Shown here piece by piece: positions 44,469 to 53,758 of a stretch of 64,000 nt of DNA. How positions within the stretch are numbered: the stretch's first letter is position 1; every line of letters starts with the position of its first letter. The stretch spans positions 1,426,001 to 1,490,000 of the forward strand of contig OZ245888.1 of assembly GCA_965229565.1 (NCBI GenBank). Reading direction: 5' to 3'. The position numbers and the translations under genes were made by a program. This DNA comes from JANQNX01 sp040217095. Its GTDB lineage: Bacteria; Pseudomonadota; Gammaproteobacteria; Eutrophobiales; Eutrophobiaceae. The notes beneath the pieces were generated by a model. The model was not told the origin of the DNA. It saw only the letters and a list, made by a program, of their open reading frames with translations, and did not search any database.

Positions 44469-45355
44469 TACAAGGTGTCCATTGTACGTAACAGTGTTTT
44501 ACTGCTGCTAAGTTCACTTACCAGTTTGCGTATACGCTTCAGGTTGTCGAGTACCACATGCTCATTCACATTTTCACACTCGTAGCACACTGCCTTAACG
44601 TTAGGTAGCTCAGGCAACATGGTTTGAAACATGCGCCATGTTTCGCCAACGATCTCGCACTCGTGTGCATCAACGTATACAGGTCCCGATTCCGCCTGTT
44701 TGATACGGCCACCGGCGATATGGACTTCTACTACGCGTTCCCTGGGCAGCCTGGCCAGTTGTTGCTTGATGGATTTTCCGCTTGCCATTTCATAGGAAAC
44801 AAGGTGGCCCATATCAAGCAGGATAGCGCAGTCGACTGCCTCGGCAATGCGGCCAAAAAAATCAAACAGCTCTAGAGGTCCAACGATAAAGCACATTGGC
44901 GGGGGTTCGATGGCAACGGGAACCGGTACGATGGCCTGTACTTCCTTTACTCTATCGATCGCCATTTGCAATGAGGCCTCATTGAATATGGGTGGTATGA
45001 AGTAACCCATCTGTGTTGAGTAGTTTTGACCTTCCTGCCAGAAACAATAGGCAAGGTCCTGTGCAAACCAGGCCGAGTCCACAGCCTCTATATGTTTTGC
45101 GGTGGTACGTAACCAGGCCTCTGAATTCGGAAAGGAACCACAGAAGTTGATATAGGAAGGGTGGTATAACACCTTCGCACCGACTGCGTGGACTCGTTCG
45201 ACCTCATCGATAACACGTTCTACGTCGACCAATCCCGCATACTCAACAAATGCGGGACCGCCGCTGGCTTGTACCAGTTTTACCGGGTCAGGGCTTGATG
45301 AGAGACTCAGGCTTGCGCCGACTCCAAGTGTTGGCAAGGCATCCAGGTTTAGCAT
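44468..45355 (-). CDS. Divergent DUF692/MNIO-type TIM-barrel protein
   Basis: A 295-residue protein of the DUF692 (multinuclear non-heme iron oxidase) type. The start GVGASLSLSSSPDPVKLVQA and motifs VAIEPPP, ILLDMGHL, VVEVHIAGG, VYVDAHE and CYECEN line up with the family pattern LENV, LLDVNN, EIHLAGH, DTHD, IEWD. The usual SEHL metal motif reads AQDL, and the LLDVNN Asn reads His. MNIO enzymes modify Cys, Asn or Asp in peptides using iron clusters and oxygen. Coupled by TAATG to a putative partner; no clear precursor peptide is adjacent. It could also be a non-peptide TIM-barrel isomerase relative. Confidence 0.7.
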   Translation of the reverse strand: MLNLDALPTLGVGASLSLSSSPDPVKLVQASGGPAFVEYAGLVDVERVIDEVERVHAVGAKVLYHPSYINFCGSFPNSEAWLRTTAKHIEAVDSAWFAQDLAYCFWQEGQNYSTQMGYFIPPIFNEASLQMAIDRVKEVQAIVPVPVAIEPPPMCFIVGPLELFDFFGRIAEAVDCAILLDMGHLVSYEMASGKSIKQQLARLPRERVVEVHIAGGRIKQAESGPVYVDAHECEIVGETWRMFQTMLPELPNVKAVCYECENVNEHVVLDNLKRIRKLVSELSSSKTLLRTMDTL

Positions 45356-45445
45356 GGTTTATATATTGAAACAGGCGCACTATTCACAAGGCAGTGTCAC
45401 GTATTAATAATTGTGTTAATCAACGCGCCAGTGTCCGGAAATCCG

Positions 45446-45733
45446 TCATTTTATTCTATCGAACTTGTAGTATGTTTCGTTTAGATAGCTGACCACATCC
45501 TCGATTTCTTCCTCGAACCAGGCCATCTCGGCCATGATTTCACACTGCCTCACCCGTTCATGCAATTCGGCATAACTGTTAACCATGCGATTGTCACGGG
45601 TGTAGACTTCGGACTGATGACAACGCACACAGTTTGCATCGTGCAGCGCCTTGCCATTTTCAATATTTGCTGCCAAAGAGTTTGCTGCTATCGCCGGCAA
45701 TATTAAAAAAATCAGGTGACGCAAATAAAACAT
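45446..45733 (-). CDS. Small periplasmic c-type cytochrome
   Basis: A 95-residue protein: signal peptide (FYLRHLIFLILPAIAANSLAA begins it; cleavage probably after residue 22), one haem site CVRCH at about 35-39 after HDAN, and a C-terminal helix ending in YLNETYYKFD. The usual axial Met is not obvious; Met50, Met68 and Met71-type residues in NRMVNSY and CEIMAEMAW are candidates. An extra Cys (RQCEIM) follows. It lies between an M48 protease gene (8 bases) and the MNIO-type gene (90 bases) on the same strand. Electron partner unknown. Confidence 0.82.
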   Translation of the reverse strand: MFYLRHLIFLILPAIAANSLAANIENGKALHDANCVRCHQSEVYTRDNRMVNSYAELHERVRQCEIMAEMAWFEEEIEDVVSYLNETYYKFDRIK

Positions 45734-45741
45734 TGTCTACA

Positions 45742-46986
45742 TTAAGCAAATTTATTTTTAAGATGCGCTATGCGTATTGGCGCTGGCGGATGCGAATCAT
45801 GAAACGCCGAGTACAACGGATCCGGTGTGAGCGTGTTGGCGTTTTCACGATACAGGTTAACCAGGGCGGTAATCAGGTTATCTGTCTGTGCCTGGTCAGC
45901 GGCGAAATCATCGGCCTCGAACTCATGCTGTCTTGATATGGATGAAAACAGCGGTTGCAGGAAAAAAGTAAATGCCGGTGATGCAATCATGAATAACACC
46001 AGTGCCATGTAATTCGACGGGATAGAGACACCGAGCCCGCTAAAGAACCATGGTTCATTGATCAACCAGCCCAGTATGCCCAGTCCAACCAGGAATACCG
46101 TGCCCAGTACTGTTATACGCTTCTTGATGTGGTTACATTTGAAATGACCCAGTTCATGCGCAAGTACGGCTTCTATTTCATCGTAACTGAGTTCATCAAT
46201 CAGCGTGTCAAAGAAAACAATGCGCTTGTTTGCACCCAGCCCCGTGAAGTAGGCGTTGCCATGCGTGGAGCGGGTAGAACCATCCATGACGAAAATGCCC
46301 TGGCTTTTAAATCCATTACGAGTCAGCAGGTTTTCTATTCGGCTACGCAATTCTTCATTTTCCAGTGGCCTGAACTTGTTAAACAGGGGCGCAATAAAGG
46401 CAGGGTAGGCCCACATCATGAGCAGGCTGAAGCCAAGCCAGGTCAGCCACACGTAAAACCACCAGTAGCTGCCACTGTTATCCATGATCCAGAGCACCAA
46501 CAGTATAAGTGGCGCGCCGATGATGAGTGCCACCAGGCCATTCTTTAGCATGTCGATGAAGAACAGCGCCGGCGTCATCTTGTTAAAACCAAATGATTGT
46601 TCGAGTTTGAATGTGCGATAAAGCGACATGGGAATGTCCAGTATGGCACTGATAAGAAACACACTGAGAATAAACAGTGTGCCGGTATAGATTTCTGCGA
46701 GTCCGAGTGCTCGTACGTAATTATCAAGCAATTGCAGTCCGCCACCCAGTGTCCATGCCAGCAGGATCACGGAACCAGCAACCAGTTCCGCCAGCCCGGT
46801 TTTCACCTTGGCCTGGGTATAATCAGCCGCCTTGTGGTGTGCCTCTAGCGGTATCTTGTCACTGAAGTCGGCGGGGACGTTGGCACGGTTGGCCCGAATA
46901 TGCTGCACGTGGCGTTTGACCAACACCCATTGTGTAATGATGCTGGCGGCAAGGCAAAGCAAGAATATATAGCTAAAACTGTTCAC
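45742..46986 (-). CDS. M48-family membrane metalloprotease (Ste24/CaaX-type)
   Basis: A 414-residue integral membrane protease. Several hydrophobic segments precede the zinc motif HELGH (VLAHELGHFKCNH, about 273-285) with downstream glutamate in EFEADDFAADQ. The layout matches bacterial CaaX prenyl protease 1/Ste24 homologues, which take part in membrane protein quality control. It is divergent from orn across a 113-base gap and reads into the cytochrome gene. Confidence 0.92.
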   Translation of the reverse strand: MNSFSYIFLLCLAASIITQWVLVKRHVQHIRANRANVPADFSDKIPLEAHHKAADYTQAKVKTGLAELVAGSVILLAWTLGGGLQLLDNYVRALGLAEIYTGTLFILSVFLISAILDIPMSLYRTFKLEQSFGFNKMTPALFFIDMLKNGLVALIIGAPLILLVLWIMDNSGSYWWFYVWLTWLGFSLLMMWAYPAFIAPLFNKFRPLENEELRSRIENLLTRNGFKSQGIFVMDGSTRSTHGNAYFTGLGANKRIVFFDTLIDELSYDEIEAVLAHELGHFKCNHIKKRITVLGTVFLVGLGILGWLINEPWFFSGLGVSIPSNYMALVLFMIASPAFTFFLQPLFSSISRQHEFEADDFAADQAQTDNLITALVNLYRENANTLTPDPLYSAFHDSHPPAPIRIAHLKNKFA

Positions 46987-47099
46987 GAACTGGTTGTCTC
47001 CTGTTATTTCTCTGCTCGAAACTAATCGATTTCAGTAATCTGTGTTCAACTTCTATAAATAGTGTTTAAAATAAAATATTCAATTACAACGGGCACATC

Positions 47100-47642
47100 A
47101 TGTCACAATCTGAAAATAACCTCATCTGGACTGACCTGGAAATGACCGGTCTCGATACCAATAATGATTATATAATCGAGATCGCGACGATTGTTACGGA
47201 TTCCGAACTGAATATCCTTGAGGAAGGCCCGGTCCTCGCTATTTTTCAGCCCAATGAGGTGCTGGAACGTATGGACGACTGGAATACACGGCAGCACAGT
47301 CAGTCCGGTTTGACCAAACGAGTACAGGAAAGTGCCTGTGATGAAGCCCAGGCCGAGCGCCAGACACTGGCATTTCTCGAGAAATGGGTTCCTGCCGGCA
47401 AATCACCGATGTGTGGCAATAGTATCTGCCAGGACCGCCGCTTCATGCACCGTTTGATGCCGGAACTTGAGGCCTATTTCCATTACCGCAATCTTGACGT
47501 AAGTTCAGTCAAGGAAATGGTAAAGCGTTGGGCACCTGACAAACCAACCTATGAAAAACAGGCGACCCATCTTGCGATGGATGACATTCGCGATTCAATT
47601 GCAGAATTGAAATTCTACCGGGAACACTTTTTTAACTGCTGA
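47100..47642 (+). CDS. orn: Oligoribonuclease
   Basis: A 180-residue DEDDh 3'-5' exonuclease: WTDLEMTGLD (first Asp and Glu), GNSICQDRRFM (second Asp) and HLAMDDIRDSI (His and last Asp). Orn degrades 2-mers, including pGpG from c-di-GMP breakdown, so it completes the turnover begun by EAL enzymes such as the one at 39021. Length and motifs are normal. Confidence 0.97.
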   Translation: MSQSENNLIWTDLEMTGLDTNNDYIIEIATIVTDSELNILEEGPVLAIFQPNEVLERMDDWNTRQHSQSGLTKRVQESACDEAQAERQTLAFLEKWVPAGKSPMCGNSICQDRRFMHRLMPELEAYFHYRNLDVSSVKEMVKRWAPDKPTYEKQATHLAMDDIRDSIAELKFYREHFFNC

Positions 47643-47657
47643 CACAGGCCAGCTGTC

Positions 47658-49145
47658 ATGCCCTATCGATTACCACAACAGCTTTATACCGCTGAGAATG
47701 TTCGTCAGCTCGATCGTATTGCTATCGATGAACTGAAAATCCCGGGCTATGACCTGATGCAGCGCGCGGCGAGTTTCAGCTATGGTTGCCTGAAACAGCA
47801 ATGGCCGGAGGCACGCAAGATACTGGTTGTCTGCGGTGGCGGCAATAATGCCGGGGATGGTTACGTGCTGGCCCGCTACGCTATCGAGGAAGGCAAACAG
47901 GTTCAGGTTGGCTGGCTTCAGGATCCGGAAAAACTTCAAGGTGACGCCAACACTGCCTACAGGGACCTGGTTGAGAGCGGTTGCAAGCCTGAACCATTCG
48001 ACGAGTATTTTTTAAATGACGCTGATATCGTGGTGGATGCATTACTGGGAACGGGACTGGATCGCGACGTGGAAGGGGCAATGGCTGCCGCCATTAATGC
48101 CATCAATGATTCCATGTTGCCTGTGTTGTCCATTGATATTCCCTCGGGCCTGCATGCTGATACCGGCCGGGTCATGGGTACGGCCGTCAAGGCCGATGTC
48201 TCGCCGAGCTTCATCGGTCTGAAGCAGGGGATGTTTACCAATAACGGCGAGGAATACGCTGGCAAGATTTTATTTAATGATCTGGAAGTACCCGAAGAGG
48301 TCTATCGTCGACTTGGTCAGCATGATGTCACGCGGCTGCTGTTGCAGGATCAACTGTACCTGTTAGAACCGCGCCAGCGTAATGCGCATAAGGGCGAGTT
48401 TGGACACGTGCTGGTGATAGGTGGTGACAGCGGTTACGTTGGTGCCGCGCGTATGGCTGCCGAGGCTGCGTTGCGAGTTGGTGCTGGTCTTGTCAGTGTT
48501 GCTACCCGTGCTGAACATGTGGCGATGTTGTGCGACACGCGTCCTGAAATCATGGCGCATGGCGTGGAATCGGTACCTGACTTATTACCGTTGCTGAAGC
48601 GGGCAACCGTGGTTGCCATCGGTCCCGGGCTGGGGCAATCCGAGTGGGCACAGAGCATACTGGCAAGGGTAATGGAAACTAACCTGCCACTGGTAATTGA
48701 TGCCGATGCGCTCAATTTACTGGCCAGCGATACGCGTAGTTCAAAGAACTGGGTACTGACTCCCCATCCTGGCGAGGCGGCACGTCTGCTGGGTGTAAGC
48801 AGCAATGACATTCAGTCTGATCGTTACCAGGCAGCAAGACAACTACACGATAAATTCAGCGGGCCGGTAGTACTGAAAGGCAGTGGCAGTGTGGTTGCCG
48901 ATAGTCGTGGCCGGCTATTTGTCTGTGATGCGGGAAATCCGGGTATGTCCAGTGGCGGCATGGGTGATGTCCTGACCGGCGTGATTGCCGGCTTGATTGC
49001 TCAGCGCCTTGATATTAATGCTGCCACGTGCCTGGGTGTGAGTCTGCATGCCGAGGCCGCCGACGCGGCCTCTACTGACGGCGGTGAGCGTGGACTGCTT
49101 GCAACGGACCTGATGCCCTACCTGAGACAACTGGTCAATCCCTGA
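47658..49145 (+). CDS. nnr: Bifunctional NAD(P)H-hydrate repair enzyme (epimerase/dehydratase)
   Basis: A 495-residue fusion. The N-terminal YjeF epimerase (about 1-215) has VVCGGGNNAGDGYVLARY and DALLGTGLDR. The C-terminal ADP-dependent dehydratase (about 230-495) has IGPGLGQSEWAQ, LTPHPGEAARLL and NPGMSSGGMGDVLTG. It repairs damaged NADH/NADPH hydrates. It is followed one base later by tsaE, the usual gammaproteobacterial order. Confidence 0.95.
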   Translation: MPYRLPQQLYTAENVRQLDRIAIDELKIPGYDLMQRAASFSYGCLKQQWPEARKILVVCGGGNNAGDGYVLARYAIEEGKQVQVGWLQDPEKLQGDANTAYRDLVESGCKPEPFDEYFLNDADIVVDALLGTGLDRDVEGAMAAAINAINDSMLPVLSIDIPSGLHADTGRVMGTAVKADVSPSFIGLKQGMFTNNGEEYAGKILFNDLEVPEEVYRRLGQHDVTRLLLQDQLYLLEPRQRNAHKGEFGHVLVIGGDSGYVGAARMAAEAALRVGAGLVSVATRAEHVAMLCDTRPEIMAHGVESVPDLLPLLKRATVVAIGPGLGQSEWAQSILARVMETNLPLVIDADALNLLASDTRSSKNWVLTPHPGEAARLLGVSSNDIQSDRYQAARQLHDKFSGPVVLKGSGSVVADSRGRLFVCDAGNPGMSSGGMGDVLTGVIAGLIAQRLDINAATCLGVSLHAEAADAASTDGGERGLLATDLMPYLRQLVNP

Positions 49146-49146
49146 C

Positions 49147-49620
49147 ATGCAGTTACATATCGAAAACGAGATCGCCATGGAGCGACTTGGCAACATGATT
49201 GCCGCTTGTCTAAAGGGCGGTGAGATCATCTATCTAAAAGGTGAACTGGGTGCCGGCAAGACCACCCTGACGCGCGGCTTGCTCAGGGGACTGGGTTATA
49301 GCGGCACGGTAAAAAGTCCAACCTATACGCTGGTTGAAAACTATGAACTGTCACCCGTCGCCGTTTATCACTTCGATTTATACAGGCTGAACGATCCCGA
49401 GGAACTCGAGGACATGGGCATCCGTGACTATTGCCAGGGCCAGGCGGTTTGCCTGTTTGAATGGCCGGAGCGGGGAACGGGGGTGTTGCCCGATGTAGAC
49501 CTCATGGTGGCTATTTCGCATGCGGATTCTGCACGCGACGTCACTGTCAGTGCAGGCTCGGCTAGCGGCAATATCATGCTTTGCAATCTGGCAGATGCCG
49601 ACGTTTTCGCCTCGCCATAA
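49147..49620 (+). CDS. tsaE: tRNA threonylcarbamoyladenosine ATPase TsaE
   Basis: A 157-residue P-loop protein: GELGAGKTTLTRGLLRGLG (Walker A), SPTYTLVENY and HFDLYRL, then EWPERG. It works with TsaB and TsaD to make t6A37 on ANN-decoding tRNAs. The gap to amiC (138 bases) is very AT-rich with an AGCTATATAGCT palindrome and T run that could end this operon. Confidence 0.95.
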   Translation: MQLHIENEIAMERLGNMIAACLKGGEIIYLKGELGAGKTTLTRGLLRGLGYSGTVKSPTYTLVENYELSPVAVYHFDLYRLNDPEELEDMGIRDYCQGQAVCLFEWPERGTGVLPDVDLMVAISHADSARDVTVSAGSASGNIMLCNLADADVFASP

Positions 49621-49758
49621 CAGCTCGATTTAGCGTTAATTATTTTCTTATTCATCAGCAAAAACAGCTATATAGCTTGATTTTTTAAAAAAAACTTGAA
49701 ATTATCTTAATAACGACTAAATAGATAATAAAAAGGTCTGGCTTTGGACTGATTCAAG

Positions 49759-51060
49759 ATGCGGATTTTGTTGATAAATTTACTCCTCCTCATGAGCGTG
49801 TCGGTGTCTGCTAACCCCGTCACCATAGAGAGTATTCGTGTCTGGGCCGCGCCGGACAGCACTCGCGTGGTGTTCGATATCAGCGGCCCGGTAGAACATA
49901 ACCTGATTAAACTGACAGCTCCCTATCGCACCGTCGTCGACCTGAAAAATGCGCGCCTCGACAGCAAGCTGATACAGCCAGGCAACGAGGACAAGTTTTT
50001 ACAGGGTATGCGCGCTGCCACCCGTAACCAGGATGACCTGCGCGTGGTGCTCGACCTGAAAAAATATGTTGACCATAAAAGCTTCCAGTTAAAACCCAAC
50101 CAGCATTACGGTCATCGACTGGTGGTTGACCTGTTTGGAACCGGGCAAGAGCAATCGAACGAGTCCACGACCGAGGAAGTTACTGCCAGGAATCGCCTGC
50201 GTGATGTTGTCATCGCGCTTGATGCCGGTCATGGTGGTGAAGACCCGGGCGCAAGGGGGCCAGCAGGTAACCTTGAAAAAGACGTGGTACTGAATATTGC
50301 TAAACAGCTGTACGCGGCTATCAACCAGGAACGCGGTATGCGTGCCGTATTGGTGCGTGAAGGCGATTACTACATGCCGTTGCGCAAACGTATTGAAAAG
50401 GCGCGTGAGCACAAGGCAGATCTGTTTATCTCAATTCATGCCGATGCCTTTCGCGATCATCGTGTCCATGGTTCATCGGTGTATGTTCTCTCGCAGCGGG
50501 GCGCGAGTAGTGAAGCGGCGCGCTGGCTGGCCGAATCGGAAAATGCGTCCGATCTGATCGGTGGTGTCAGCCTCGATAATCGTGATGACGTGCTTGCTTC
50601 TGTTTTGCTGGACCTGTCGCAAACGGCCAGTCTTGAAGCCAGTATCGATGTCGCCGAACGTGTATTGCAGGGTTTGAAGAGCGTGGGCAAGGTTCACAAG
50701 CGCACGGTTCAATCTGCCGGGTTCGCCGTGCTGAAATCGCCGGATATCCCTTCGATACTGGTTGAGACTGCCTTCATATCCAACCCGACTGAAGAGCAGA
50801 AACTGATCAGCAAGCAGCACCAGCAGCGTTTATCCAAGGCGATAGTGCAAGGGTTGCATGGCTACTTCCGTGATTTTGCGCCTGAAGGCACCTTGCTGGC
50901 TTCGCGTAAACACATCATCAGCCGCGGTGAAACCCTGTCTACCATCGCCCAGCAGTACAGGGTAAGTACCCGCAGCCTGCGTGAATTCAATGGCCTCAAG
51001 GGCGACCTGGTTCGTGTGGGCCAGACATTGAGTATTCCCGCCGCCAACAGCGACACATAG
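49759..51060 (+). CDS. amiC: N-acetylmuramoyl-L-alanine amidase AmiC-type with LysM
   Basis: A 433-residue secreted amidase: signal peptide (LLINLLLLMSVSVSA), AMIN domain (about 20-125), Amidase_3 domain with zinc ligands in DAGHGGEDPGARG, GNLEKDVVLNIA and SIHADAF and the catalytic Glu in ILVETAFISN, and a C-terminal LysM (ISRGETLSTIAQQYRVSTRS). It splits septal peptidoglycan during cell separation and would need EnvC/NlpD-type activation. tsaE-amiC-mutL-miaA-hfq is the classic order. Confidence 0.94.
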   Translation: MRILLINLLLLMSVSVSANPVTIESIRVWAAPDSTRVVFDISGPVEHNLIKLTAPYRTVVDLKNARLDSKLIQPGNEDKFLQGMRAATRNQDDLRVVLDLKKYVDHKSFQLKPNQHYGHRLVVDLFGTGQEQSNESTTEEVTARNRLRDVVIALDAGHGGEDPGARGPAGNLEKDVVLNIAKQLYAAINQERGMRAVLVREGDYYMPLRKRIEKAREHKADLFISIHADAFRDHRVHGSSVYVLSQRGASSEAARWLAESENASDLIGGVSLDNRDDVLASVLLDLSQTASLEASIDVAERVLQGLKSVGKVHKRTVQSAGFAVLKSPDIPSILVETAFISNPTEEQKLISKQHQQRLSKAIVQGLHGYFRDFAPEGTLLASRKHIISRGETLSTIAQQYRVSTRSLREFNGLKGDLVRVGQTLSIPAANSDT

Positions 51061-51105
51061 CCCGACCACTACCGGCTGGCGTTGCGCTGCCGTATCATAC
51101 GGCGC

Positions 51106-52782
51106 ATGTCAGCCGTTGTACCCTTACCGCGAATTCATCCACTTGCTGCCGAGGTTGCCAACCAGATTGCGGCTGGTGAAGTCATAGAGCGGCCGGTTTC
51201 CGTTGTAAAAGAACTGGTTGAGAACAGCATTGATGCTGCGGCAAGTAAGATCACTATCGATATTGCCGGTGCCGGTATCAAACTGATACGGGTCCAGGAC
51301 AACGGCCAGGGCATACATAAAGATGATCTCGCGCTGGCACTGCAGTCTCATGCAACCAGCAAACTGACCCGTGTTTCCGATCTCTCGCAAATAGCCAGCC
51401 TGGGTTTTCGTGGCGAGGCATTACCCAGTATTGCTTCAGTATCACGCTTTCAACTGATATCGCGACAGCAGCATGCTGATAATGCCTGGTCGATTGATAA
51501 CTCGCTGGTATTAAAACCGGCTGCACATGCTGAGGGGACAACCGTTGAAGTCAAAGACCTGTTTCATGCGACACCTGCAAGGCGTAAATTTCTAAAATCC
51601 GAACGCACCGAGTGGCTGCATATACAGTCACTTGTTAAGGCAGTAGCACTGGGTCACAGTCATATTGCGTTTCAACTCAGGTATGAAGATCAACATAACC
51701 TGTATTTCGCCAGCTGTGCCGAGTTACCGCAACAGCGTGTTGTCGATGTATGTGGCAAGGCCTTTTTACAGCATAGCGTGGTTGTTGATGCCGGGCGTGA
51801 ATCCATGCATGTGCGGGGCTGGATTGGCCTTAATGAGGTAGCGCGAAGCCAGACTGACCGGCAGTATTTCTTTGTGAATGGTCGCCTGGTGCAGGATAAA
51901 CATATCCAGCATGCTTTGCGCCTTGCCTATAGCGACACGGTTGCTCGCGGACGCTATCCAAGCTACGTGCTGTTCCTGCAGTTAAATCCTGCCGATGTGG
52001 ATATCAACGTACACCCGGCCAAGTCAGAGGTACGTTTTGCAGAGCCACGCAACGTGCATGATTTTATTTACGCTTCACTGACGAATGCCTTCGCGAATAA
52101 CAACAGAACTGAAGTGAAGCCCGGTAAACCCGCGCGTGGCGAAACCGGTTCAACCAGTTCTGTAAACGAACCAACAGCGTTTTACAGGCAGACCGATCAG
52201 CTACAGCAAGAATTATTGAAACAGACTGAAAGCGGGGTAAATTACCTGGAATTGCTTGAGGGCAAGTTTTTGATCGTGGATACCGGTTCAGATCAATTAT
52301 TAATTGATGTTGCTGACACTGGCATACTATTGGCGTTACATGAATTGTTGCATGCCTATCGCACGGGCCGTGTCGAGCAACGACCAATACAGGTGTCTGT
52401 CTCTTGTAATTTAACTATCAAGCAACAACTCATTGTGCAGGAACAACAGGCATTAATTAAACAGTGGGGATTTATTATCGAACCCATTTCGCCAGAACAG
52501 GTAGCCGTACGCGCGATACCAGCCATGTTAAGTTATGCAGATATTGTTCCCCTGGTGAAAGATTTTTTGAACGCGCTTTGTTCGAAAGAACATAACGAGC
52601 AAGTTGCGGCCAGATTGGCTGAACATGTTAACGATGCCGGTCTTAATATTAATGAGGCTTATGTCGCGTTGTTACTGGAAAAAATAAACCGGTATGAACA
52701 ACAGTCAACTGCACTGAAAAGTCTGCCCTGGCGTCGCCTCGATGCTGCGGCACTCGCAGCGATGCTGAACAGCCAGGCATGA
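51106..52782 (+). CDS. mutL: DNA mismatch repair protein MutL (no endonuclease motif)
   Basis: A 558-residue GHKL ATPase: IAAGEVIERPVSVVKELVENS (N box), DNGQGI, ATSKL and GFRGEALPSIASV are intact. The C-terminal dimerisation domain lacks the DQHAxxExxxxE endonuclease motif; the aligned stretch reads FLIVDTGSDQLLIDVADTG, as in E. coli-type MutL. The start ATG at 51106 is chosen; the frame is open from a TTG at 51082. It overlaps miaA by four bases. The protein matches mismatches with MutS; strand cutting would need a separate MutH. Confidence 0.93.
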   Translation: MSAVVPLPRIHPLAAEVANQIAAGEVIERPVSVVKELVENSIDAAASKITIDIAGAGIKLIRVQDNGQGIHKDDLALALQSHATSKLTRVSDLSQIASLGFRGEALPSIASVSRFQLISRQQHADNAWSIDNSLVLKPAAHAEGTTVEVKDLFHATPARRKFLKSERTEWLHIQSLVKAVALGHSHIAFQLRYEDQHNLYFASCAELPQQRVVDVCGKAFLQHSVVVDAGRESMHVRGWIGLNEVARSQTDRQYFFVNGRLVQDKHIQHALRLAYSDTVARGRYPSYVLFLQLNPADVDINVHPAKSEVRFAEPRNVHDFIYASLTNAFANNNRTEVKPGKPARGETGSTSSVNEPTAFYRQTDQLQQELLKQTESGVNYLELLEGKFLIVDTGSDQLLIDVADTGILLALHELLHAYRTGRVEQRPIQVSVSCNLTIKQQLIVQEQQALIKQWGFIIEPISPEQVAVRAIPAMLSYADIVPLVKDFLNALCSKEHNEQVAARLAEHVNDAGLNINEAYVALLLEKINRYEQQSTALKSLPWRRLDAAALAAMLNSQA

Positions 52783-53702
52783 CTGCAGATACCAGAATTA
52801 TTTTTGTGATGGGCCCCACCGCTACCGGCAAGACTGAACTTGCCCTGCGCCTGTATGAAAAACTCGACGCCGAGATCGTCAGTGTGGACTCAGCCATGGT
52901 CTACAAGGACATGGACATCGGAACGGCCAAGCCGGATAAATCCATACTGCAATCGATACCGCACCATCTTATCGATATCTGCGACCCGGTAGAGGCTTAC
53001 TCGGCCGCGCGTTTCCAGCAAGATGCGAGCGTCTTGATAGACAAGATTATTGAGCGGGGCAAGACGGCAATCCTGGTTGGCGGAACCGGGCTTTATTTCC
53101 GGGCACTGGAGCAGGGCCTTGCAGATTTGCCGGATGCCAATTACCGGATTCGAGCGCGGCTTGATGAGCAGGGGAAACAAGAGGGTTGGCCGGCCATGCA
53201 CGCCAGGCTGGCGGCGATAGATCCGGTATCGGCCCAACGTATTAACGAAAACGACCCGCAGCGTATTCAGCGTGCACTGGAAGTTTATGAGATTACCGGC
53301 TTGAGTATGTCTGAGTTGATGGCTGAAGGCAGGACACGATCGCTGCCATACCCGGTCGAGAAGATCCTGCTGATGCCGCAAGACCGGTCGGAACTGCATG
53401 CCAGGATAAAACAACGCTTCCAGGCCATGCTGGAGAGGGGACTGGTTGACGAAGTCAGGCGCTTATATGACCGTGGTGACCTGTCACTGGACCTGCCATC
53501 CATGCGCCTTGTGGGTTATCGCCAGGTCTGGCGTTACCTGGCCGGTGAAACGGACCATGACACCATGGTAGAACATGCCGTGGTCGCGACCCGGCAACTG
53601 GCAAAACGGCAAATGACATGGTTTCGAGGTGAAAATGCCGCTAATTGCTATGATCCTCTTGAAAAAGGCATTTTTGATAAAGTGCTGACCCATATGCACT
53701 AA
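52779..53702 (+). CDS. miaA: tRNA dimethylallyltransferase MiaA
   Basis: A 307-residue enzyme: P-loop GPTATGKTELAL (11-22), VDSAMVYKDMDIGTAKP, LVGGTGLYFRAL, NDPQRIQRALEVYEITG and RQLAKRQMTWFRG. It adds the dimethylallyl group to A37 of UNN-decoding tRNAs. The start lies in the mutL stop (ATGA). hfq follows after 109 bases. Confidence 0.96.
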   Translation: MTADTRIIFVMGPTATGKTELALRLYEKLDAEIVSVDSAMVYKDMDIGTAKPDKSILQSIPHHLIDICDPVEAYSAARFQQDASVLIDKIIERGKTAILVGGTGLYFRALEQGLADLPDANYRIRARLDEQGKQEGWPAMHARLAAIDPVSAQRINENDPQRIQRALEVYEITGLSMSELMAEGRTRSLPYPVEKILLMPQDRSELHARIKQRFQAMLERGLVDEVRRLYDRGDLSLDLPSMRLVGYRQVWRYLAGETDHDTMVEHAVVATRQLAKRQMTWFRGENAANCYDPLEKGIFDKVLTHMH

Positions 53703-53758
53703 TCGACCGTCGTCGCGGATTTGTAATATACTTCTGTAAAAATAAACTAATAAGTAAT

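Noticed and set aside
45409..45425. FNR-like half site before the MNIO-type gene on the minus strand (TTGATTAACACAAT)
   Set aside because: Only one half matches the consensus; the other half differs at two of five bases.
45421..45452. 9-codon minus-strand ORF overlapping the cytochrome stop (ATGA)
   Set aside because: Too short for a precursor and with no Cys; probably chance.
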